A stretch of 10,533 nt of DNA from JBLHKE01 sp047619485 (GTDB lineage: Bacteria > Verrucomicrobiota > Verrucomicrobiia > Verrucomicrobiales > DEV007): the NCBI GenBank assembly GCA_047619485.1, contig JBLHKE010000224.1, positions 1 through 10,533 of the forward strand. The letters run 5' to 3'. The position numbers and the translations under genes are program-made. Numbering within the stretch: the stretch's first letter is position 1; every line of letters starts with the position of its first letter. This document shows positions 6,001 through 10,533 of the stretch, piece by piece. Below the pieces are notes generated by a model that had not been told where the DNA came from, ran no database searches, and was given only the letters and a program-made list of their open reading frames with translations.

Positions 6001-7185
6001 CTAACGCAGGGCAGAGAGCAGGTACTCCGATGGCGTGAAGTTTTCGATCAGCACCTCGCGCTGATCGCCACGCTTCATCCGCACTTGGCTGATGTTAAAG
6101 TTGGGCGTCTTGTGCGGTGCAAACAGGATGTCGTCGTGGGTAGAATTCTCGTGCTTCTTGAACATGCTCGGGATGATGTCGCCACCGAGATGGTCGTCGC
6201 GCCCGGTCGCCAAGTGGCAGGTGCCCAGCACTTTTTCATCTTGAATATCTGCCCCCGAAACCGGTAACACCTGCGTGCCAAATCCGAGTTCGCCCAAGGT
6301 TCCAGTCATCGGGTCGTCAGCGAGGCGCGCGTTGTGCGCATTGATCGTCGCCTGATTGCCTTCGATCAAGGTCGATTTGACGATATTGCGATCCTGCACA
6401 TCGAGCACACCTAGCGTGCCGTCCTCATACTTCATCGGGAACTCACCATTGGCATCCACTGGAACGAAGTAGACTTCGCCGGCCGGTAGGTTCGCAATGT
6501 CGGGGGCCTTCCCTTTGCACAAGCCATGTGACTTCTGCGCCTCCTGGCCGTCGAGGATCAGCTTGGCCGTTAGCACTCGACCACCCTCGAGCGCAAAGTC
6601 GATTTCGATCTCATCCGCCCCGGTCATCTGCAGGCGAAGCTTCTCCGCATCGGAGCCCACCTCTTCGTAGTCAACCGCCAACCCAGTGCTCAGGATGATA
6701 TCGTTGAGACCATGCATCGTTGCGCCACGGAACCCGTGAATTTTGCACTTCTCGGTCAGCGGCGCTGTCGCGCTGAAAGTCGATACGCAAAGGATCAGAT
6801 CGTAGTTCGGATAGATATCTTTCTCCAGTGAGAGCTCGTTCCCCTCGGCATCCCAACATGGGTCTGAGAGATCGAGGTTGGAGCCATAGGTCATCTTGAA
6901 GGAGAACATCTCACCTCCATTCATCCCGAGATCATCCATCGCCCCGTTCTTCAGTCCGAGAAAAAATTCCTCGTAGGCTTTGGTCTGTACCTCGCGACCC
7001 GGTTGGTCGCGGAAAGCGTAGTTTTTCATCTCGGTGGCAGGATCATCTCCATCGATCAACACGCAGACCCGACAGCCTTGCGTCGGTTCAAAAACGGTGC
7101 CCAAGAGACGGACAAGATCAAATTCGGGGAATTCCCGTTGTGACGGGTCGGCAACGATTTCGGCTAGGCTAATTGTATTCATCAT
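6001..7185 (-). CDS. M29-like (thermophilic aminopeptidase family) metallopeptidase-fold protein
   Basis: Cytosolic protein of 394 aa (no signal peptide). Its C-terminal half resembles the M29 aminopeptidases AmpS and AmpT. The expected metal ligands can be placed by eye: Glu237 in LPAGEVYFVPV (233-243), Glu299 in GTLGELGFGTQ (295-305), His324 in GTCHLATG (321-328), and His350 and Asp352 in the HxD of STHDDILFA. The Tyr that normally follows the His of the GxxH motif by seven residues is not obvious; that position is Asp331. The N-terminal half (about 30-170) matches nothing I can name. As first gene of a pair with the OvoA-like methyltransferase it may act on the same small molecule or peptide, but that is inference. 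An ordinary aminopeptidase is the alternative. Start: the first of two adjacent ATGs; no Shine-Dalgarno. Family call moderate, substrate unknown. Confidence 0.7.
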   Translation of the reverse strand: MMNTISLAEIVADPSQREFPEFDLVRLLGTVFEPTQGCRVCVLIDGDDPATEMKNYAFRDQPGREVQTKAYEEFFLGLKNGAMDDLGMNGGEMFSFKMTYGSNLDLSDPCWDAEGNELSLEKDIYPNYDLILCVSTFSATAPLTEKCKIHGFRGATMHGLNDIILSTGLAVDYEEVGSDAEKLRLQMTGADEIEIDFALEGGRVLTAKLILDGQEAQKSHGLCKGKAPDIANLPAGEVYFVPVDANGEFPMKYEDGTLGVLDVQDRNIVKSTLIEGNQATINAHNARLADDPMTGTLGELGFGTQVLPVSGADIQDEKVLGTCHLATGRDDHLGGDIIPSMFKKHENSTHDDILFAPHKTPNFNISQVRMKRGDQREVLIENFTPSEYLLSALR

Positions 7186-7251
7186 CTATGTTTGGAGGCT
7201 TACGTTTAGAACTTTATTCCGGACGCGGCCGAAGAACGCACAACCCAACAT
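7186..7251. promoter_or_regulatory. 66-bp divergent intergenic region
   Basis: This gap separates the start of the M29-like gene (minus) from the start of the SDR gene (plus), so it should hold promoters for both directions. I see no box pair close to sigma70 consensus in either direction and no ribosome binding site before either start. Confidence 0.4.
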
Positions 7252-7932
7252 ATGAGCGATCGTAGTCAACCAACAATCGTGGTGACCGGATGCACCCGCG
7301 GCCTCGGCCGTGCCATGGTCAAGGCCTTCACCGAGCGGGGCGCGACCGTGATCGGCTGTGCCCGTTCGCAGCAACACATCGATGCGCTACAGGCACCTGA
7401 TCGATTCCATTCTCTCGATGTGACGGATGATCTGGCCGTCAAGACGTTCGCAGCCGACTCGATCGCCAAGTTCGGCGCGCCCGATTTCCTCATCAACAAC
7501 GCCGCCCTGATCAACCGCAACGCACCGCTGTGGGAAATTTCCGACGCAGAATTTGCGGAGGTGATCGACGTGAATATCAGGGGCACCGCCAACATGATCC
7601 GCCATTTCGTCCCGGCGATGATCGAACGCGGTAGCGGGGTGATCGTCAACTTCAGCTCGGGTTGGGGGCGTTCGACCTCTCCAGAGGTAGCTCCGTATTG
7701 CGCCACGAAATTTGCCATCGAAGGGCTCACCGCCGCACTCGCCCAAGAACTGCCCGTCGGCCTGGCAGCAGTCGCCCTCAATCCAGGGGTCATCGACACG
7801 GACATGCTGCGCAGCAGTTTCGGCACCGCTGCTGGCAGTTACCCCAGCCCGGAGGAATGGGCAGAGGCGGCGGTTCCATTCATCGCCAATCTTGGATCAA
7901 AAGACAATGGATCCGCTCTAACAGCACCGTAG
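7252..7932 (+). CDS. Short-chain dehydrogenase/reductase (SDR), classical type
   Basis: Cytosolic NAD(P)-dependent oxidoreductase of 226 aa, slightly shorter than the usual 250. The Rossmann cofactor motif is TGCTRGLG (12-19), with LDVTD (55-59) and NNAA (82-85) further on. The catalytic set is present: Asn108, Ser135/136 in VNFSSGWG, and Tyr149 and Lys153 in YCATK. PG at 178-179 follows, then VIDTDML. An Arg at 38 in the GCARSQ loop after the second strand suggests, but does not prove, NADP preference. The C-terminal substrate loop is short and the protein stops at SALTAP, so it may lack the last strand of longer family members. It faces away from the M29-like/methyltransferase pair across 66 bp, which hints at shared regulation. 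The substrate cannot be predicted. Confidence 0.9.
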   Translation: MSDRSQPTIVVTGCTRGLGRAMVKAFTERGATVIGCARSQQHIDALQAPDRFHSLDVTDDLAVKTFAADSIAKFGAPDFLINNAALINRNAPLWEISDAEFAEVIDVNIRGTANMIRHFVPAMIERGSGVIVNFSSGWGRSTSPEVAPYCATKFAIEGLTAALAQELPVGLAAVALNPGVIDTDMLRSSFGTAAGSYPSPEEWAEAAVPFIANLGSKDNGSALTAP

Positions 7933-8033
7933 CAATGTGTACTGGCGCACATCGGATTTTGTGAAAAATGAAATCACCAACCCCGTCCCTGATCAAGGAG
8001 CTTGGGAAATCTCGCCCCGAGTGTCTCTTAGTG

Positions 8034-8052
8034 AGGGGGTTGGACGCCCCCT
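8034..8052 (+). terminator. Possible terminator hairpin after the SDR gene
   Basis: AGGGGG and CCCCCT pair perfectly over a 7-nt loop (TTGGACG), followed by a moderately T-rich GCTTCTTTGTCTC. The stem is strong, but there is no clean T-run and it lies about 100 nt past the SDR stop. It could instead be a leader structure of the sigma factor transcript. Confidence 0.3.
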
Positions 8053-8171
8053 GCTTCTTTGTCTCAGCACTGGTGCGTAATCATCACCATTCGTGATGCC
8101 TGCTACTTGAAAGGCCATCTCACAGCAAAAAACCGAAAAAAGCGGTAATATCTTCCCTCGGCGGGCAGATA

Positions 8172-8220
8172 GTAAGTGGGAGCATTCCTTTTCCCTACCC
8201 AATCGCCACTCACCACTTAC
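8172..8220. repeat. 8-bp inverted repeat just upstream of the sigma factor start
   Basis: GTAAGTGG (8172-8179) is the exact reverse complement of CCACTTAC (8213-8220), with 33 nt between them, ending 15 nt before the chosen ATG. It could be an operator or a leader hairpin limiting access to the start, which would make sense for a signal-controlled sigma factor. There is no second copy in the window to support it. Confidence 0.4.
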
Positions 8221-8235
8221 CCCCGTCCCAACCCG

Positions 8236-8763
8236 ATGCCAGACGACAATCACTCCAGCTTCGCAGAACTCTACTCCCGCTGCCACCTGCCGCTCCTGCG
8301 CTACGTCATGACGATGCTGCCCAACCGCGCCATTGCTGAAGACATCGTCCAAGAGACCGCAAAAAATCTCTGGGAAAAATTCGATCAATACGACCACTCA
8401 CAACCGTTCCTGCCCTGGGCGCGAAAATTTGCCTACTTCGAAACGCTCAACCAACGCCGCAAACTTGCAGTCCGTCGCAAATATTTCTGCAACGATCTTG
8501 TCGAGACCTTCGCCGATGAACGCGAACAGGCCGATCCCGCGCTCGATCAGCAACGCGAGGCGCTCGGCGAGTGCCTCGCAAAACTCGACGGCCCAGCGCG
8601 CGAACTCCTTTTGGAACGCTACGCGAAAGAGCGATCGCTGACCGACGTCGCCGCCAGCATGGGACGCTCGCGCAATTCCCTCTACGTCATGATGCACCGC
8701 ATCCGCCAGAAACTCGCCGACTGCGTCACGCGAGAGATCGATCGTGAGAGCCTTGCGTCCTAA
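8236..8763 (+). CDS. ECF-like RNA polymerase sigma factor (Rhodopirellula/Verrucomicrobium type)
   Basis: Alternative sigma factor of 175 aa that should direct RNA polymerase to a specific set of promoters. Region 2 spans about 8-75: FAELYSRCHLPLLRYVMTML, then the AEDIVQETAKNLWEKFDQY core-binding segment (34-52) and FLPWARKFAYFETLNQRRK (58-76). Region 4 spans about 106-165, with LDGPARELLLERYAKERSLTDVAASMG and the recognition helix RSRNSLYVMMHRIRQKL. The SLYVMMHRIRQKLADCV ending is characteristic of the Rhodopirellula/Verrucomicrobium sigma subfamily. A GTG at 8176 would add 20 Pro/Thr-rich residues outside the domain, so I use the ATG at 8236; neither has a Shine-Dalgarno. The FecR-domain gene follows after 32 nt, so the pair is probably one operon and the FecR protein the likely regulator. 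Confidence 0.9.
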   Translation: MPDDNHSSFAELYSRCHLPLLRYVMTMLPNRAIAEDIVQETAKNLWEKFDQYDHSQPFLPWARKFAYFETLNQRRKLAVRRKYFCNDLVETFADEREQADPALDQQREALGECLAKLDGPARELLLERYAKERSLTDVAASMGRSRNSLYVMMHRIRQKLADCVTREIDRESLAS

Positions 8764-8795
8764 AGCACCCAGACATTTTTGAAACAATCACGAAC

Positions 8796-10208
8796 ATGGA
8801 CACGCCAGATAAAAGAGAGGAGTTCGCCCGACTCGTCTCGCGCCTTCTCGACGAGGACACCCTAACGCCGGAAGAGCGCTCGCAGCTCAACGAAACGCTG
8901 TTGGCCGATGCCGACGCGCGCCGGCTTTACATGCATTACATCGACATGCAGTTGGAGTTCGCATGCATCACCGAACATGAAGTTATCAGCGAGGAGCAGC
9001 TCGCCGACATCGTGAAGCAAAATGCAGCTCCACTGGCGCGATTGGTCGCCGATGATTCCGGTGATAGCAACTGGACCCGCGAGGTCAACAAGACACCAAG
9101 GAAACGTTGGCCAGAAATGGTCTTGGCTGCCGCAGCCGCTGTTGTGATCATCGGGTTTACGATCAAGAACGTCCAGCGACCAGCCACCCAACCCGCTGTC
9201 GGACTGGTCGAAAATGCTACCGGTGAAGTGCAGTTCGTAAGCAGCGGGAGCGAGACCGAGGACGCCACCCCAGGCATCCAAGTGAGGGCAGACCAGACGC
9301 TCGTGACCAAAGGTGACAAGAGCTCAGCGGTGTTCGTCTTCGATGATGACACGTCCCTTGTCGTCGCCGGCGACACCCAAATCTCCACCGTCGACGGTGC
9401 CAAGCGGATCCAGGTCACCAACGGTGCCGTCGCCGCCTCAGTCAGCCCGCAACCGGTCGGCAAACCGCTGATCGTCTCGACCCCCATCGCCGACATCGAA
9501 GTGGTCGGCACCCGTTTTTCCGTCAACCATCAGTCGGATCTGACCGACCTCGCGGTGACCCAAGGCGTCGTCATGATCAGGCGCCACTCAGACGGATACA
9601 TGCTCAAAGTTCCAGCCGGGAAACGGGTCTTCGCCGGCTCTGGCGGCATCCCGCGCCTCGAGAGCATCCCGACCCTCGCCTCGAGCTGGCGTGCCGATTT
9701 CGAAGACGGTCAGCGACACGCCAATTGTCACCTCGGCGAGCCGATCACCGAGGGTCTACCTGACAAGTCCCGCGGTGCGATCCAAGCGTCCAGTGTCGAG
9801 GATTCCAACCGGCCCGGCAACGCCTCCGAACAGATCGCCTTCGGCAGCCCCTGGGTGGAAGGGCTCGTCCTCGCACGCGAGAAGACCCATCTCCACATCC
9901 GCTACAAATTGGAGAACCCCGGCCCGCTCCAGATCCAGGTAGACACCCGGACAGACGGACCAAAACCTCAACTCGCCAGCTACCAATTCGACCAGTTTGA
10001 GGCAAGCGCTCCCGGCCAGTGGATCAATGCCCATATCCCGCTTACAAAATTTCAGAATCCGAATGATAGCAGCGATCAGACCATGGCCGGGGAAATCCCC
10101 CTCAACCTCCTCGTCGTCGCCCGTGTCCCCAACACTGGCCTCGTCATCGACGAGATCAGCCTGAACTCCTCCGGAACAGGAAAATTTGAATCGGCTCCCG
10201 TGCAGTAG
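8796..10208 (+). CDS. FecR-domain membrane protein, probable sigma regulator, with C-terminal beta-sandwich-like region
   Basis: Single-pass inner-membrane protein of 470 aa, likely partner of the adjacent sigma factor. The cytoplasmic N-terminus (1-104) begins with a helical segment, EEFARLVSRLLDEDTLTPEERSQLNE (8-33), and continues with ADARRLYMHYIDMQLEFA (39-56), typical of FecR-type proteins encoded beside such sigma factors. A membrane helix follows at about 106-122 (MVLAAAAAVVIIGFTI). The FecR domain spans about 138-280, with LVENATGEVQFV, LVTKGDKSSAVFVFDDDTSL, TPIADIEVVGTRFSV (229-243) and VTQGVVMIRR. Residues 298-460 form a separate periplasmic region, WRADFEDG onward, rich in predicted strands, with HIRYKLENPGPLQIQV and GQWINAHIPLTKF. 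It resembles carbohydrate-binding-type beta-sandwiches but I cannot name the family. A role in sensing extracytoplasmic ligands is inferred. Confidence 0.85.
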   Translation: MDTPDKREEFARLVSRLLDEDTLTPEERSQLNETLLADADARRLYMHYIDMQLEFACITEHEVISEEQLADIVKQNAAPLARLVADDSGDSNWTREVNKTPRKRWPEMVLAAAAAVVIIGFTIKNVQRPATQPAVGLVENATGEVQFVSSGSETEDATPGIQVRADQTLVTKGDKSSAVFVFDDDTSLVVAGDTQISTVDGAKRIQVTNGAVAASVSPQPVGKPLIVSTPIADIEVVGTRFSVNHQSDLTDLAVTQGVVMIRRHSDGYMLKVPAGKRVFAGSGGIPRLESIPTLASSWRADFEDGQRHANCHLGEPITEGLPDKSRGAIQASSVEDSNRPGNASEQIAFGSPWVEGLVLAREKTHLHIRYKLENPGPLQIQVDTRTDGPKPQLASYQFDQFEASAPGQWINAHIPLTKFQNPNDSSDQTMAGEIPLNLLVVARVPNTGLVIDEISLNSSGTGKFESAPVQ

Positions 10209-10322
10209 GACAATTCACCTGATTCGCTTGGTAGAAAAGATTCTCGTCGCCCCTCCGCCCCCCATTGGCTATAGTACTGGTCTTGCCCTTACCCCATTTT
10301 CGGGCAGCCTACATCGCCCCCC
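10209..10322. other. Intergenic region before the right-edge gene
   Basis: This stretch contains a TATAGT (10270-10275) that could be a -10 box 47 nt before the next start, but no -35 at the expected distance. I see no hairpin with a T-run after the FecR gene, so read-through into the next gene cannot be excluded. Confidence 0.3.
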
Positions 10323-10533
10323 ATGGACGAAGGAAAGCCCACAGATTCGACCTCCCGCGAGGATGCCCCCACGCACAGCGCCCGCTTCTCTCCCTATGCG
10401 CCCAGACGCGCCGAGAAGCCACTCAAACTCCCAGACGTCTCCGATCGTGACAAGCTAAGGCAAGCCACCGCAGCGATCGTTCAGCAGGACATCCCACTCA
10501 CCGAAGCGGCGGAGAAGTATTCGGTCGACCCCG
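10323..10533 (+). CDS. Partial gene, unknown function, possible helix-turn-helix (runs off the right edge)
   Basis: An ATG at 10323 opens a frame with no stop for 70 codons to the end of the window. It is the first start codon after an in-frame TAG at 10272. The first 45 residues are polar and low in order, MDEGKPTDSTSREDAP and so on. Residues 46-70 (LRQATAAIVQQDIPLTEAAEKYSVDP) have the spacing of a small helix-turn-helix of the kind in which a conserved AA-x-x-Y-x-V leads into the second helix. If so it may be DNA-binding, but most of the protein lies outside the window. Codon use matches its neighbours. It is on the same strand as the sigma/FecR pair, 114 nt downstream. Confidence 0.6.
   Translation, partial: MDEGKPTDSTSREDAPTHSARFSPYAPRRAEKPLKLPDVSDRDKLRQATAAIVQQDIPLTEAAEKYSVDP

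Larger units (their letters stand above)
7933..8235. other. Non-coding region upstream of the sigma factor gene
   Basis: About 300 bases with several short inverted repeats but no gene. In order: ATGTG/CACAT at the start of the gap; a GC-rich hairpin at 8034-8052; CATCAC/GTGATG (8082-8087 and 8093-8098, 5-nt loop); a TAATAT (8146-8151) that could be a -10 box but has no matching -35 at the right distance; and GTAAGTGG/CCACTTAC (8172-8179 and 8213-8220). A 134-aa open frame on the minus strand covers this stretch but begins inside the sigma factor gene and looks like a shadow. Confidence 0.6.

Noticed and set aside
7266..7826. 186-aa minus-strand frame
   Set aside because: Antisense to the SDR gene, whose motifs are all intact on the plus strand.
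7993..8397. 134-aa minus-strand frame covering the gap upstream of the sigma factor
   Set aside because: Its start lies inside the sigma factor gene and its sequence has no recognisable domain. The plus-strand sigma factor is certain.
8398..8787. 129-aa minus-strand frame
   Set aside because: Fully antisense to the sigma factor gene; a shadow frame.
1..10533. Defence system, prophage or mobile island
   Set aside because: No nuclease, recombinase, toxin-antitoxin or phage structural gene is seen, and base composition is even apart from the AT-rich Tol promoter region. The only mobile-type signal is the REP-like pair.

Overview
The window looks like chromosomal DNA of a verrucomicrobial bacterium (PVC superphylum). 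This rests on a sigma factor of the ECF-like family typical of Rhodopirellula and Verrucomicrobium, paired with a FecR-type membrane protein; on a secreted protein of a type I know mainly from planctomycetes and verrucomicrobia; and on a compact Tol cluster with unusually built subunits. Almost no gene start has a Shine-Dalgarno sequence. The assignment is an inference from protein families, with no marker gene to prove it.

Layout. Positions 60-3857 (minus strand) hold a four-gene Tol-type envelope operon, read TolQ/ExbB, TolR/ExbD, TolA/TonB-like, then a short TolB-like beta-propeller. A sigma70-like promoter lies just upstream. Another gene may begin at the left edge (1-42, minus), where Pal would be expected, but too little is visible to say. 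Positions 3858-4412 are non-coding. They contain the Tol promoter and a nested palindromic element: two REP-like hairpins facing each other, each headed by GTAG, around an 11-bp inverted repeat.

Positions 4413-5198 (plus) encode a secreted protein of unknown function with two conserved domains. Facing it on the minus strand is a two-gene unit: a methyltransferase resembling the C-terminal domain of the ovothiol enzyme OvoA (5257-5982), and upstream of it an M29-like metallopeptidase-fold protein (6001-7185). An SDR oxidoreductase (7252-7932) is transcribed away from that pair across a 66-bp gap.

From 8236 the plus strand carries an ECF-like sigma factor followed 32 nt later by a FecR-domain membrane protein with a C-terminal beta-rich region. 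This is probably a cell-surface signalling unit. A partial gene of unknown function with a possible helix-turn-helix starts at 10323 and runs off the right edge.

How the genes work together: the Tol proteins should form a proton-driven inner-membrane motor (TolQ/TolR) that drives a periplasm-spanning rod (TolA) towards TolB and the outer membrane. The sigma/FecR pair should couple an envelope signal to transcription. The methyltransferase/M29 pair is the least explained unit. I see no phage genes, transposase, CRISPR array, tRNA or rRNA.
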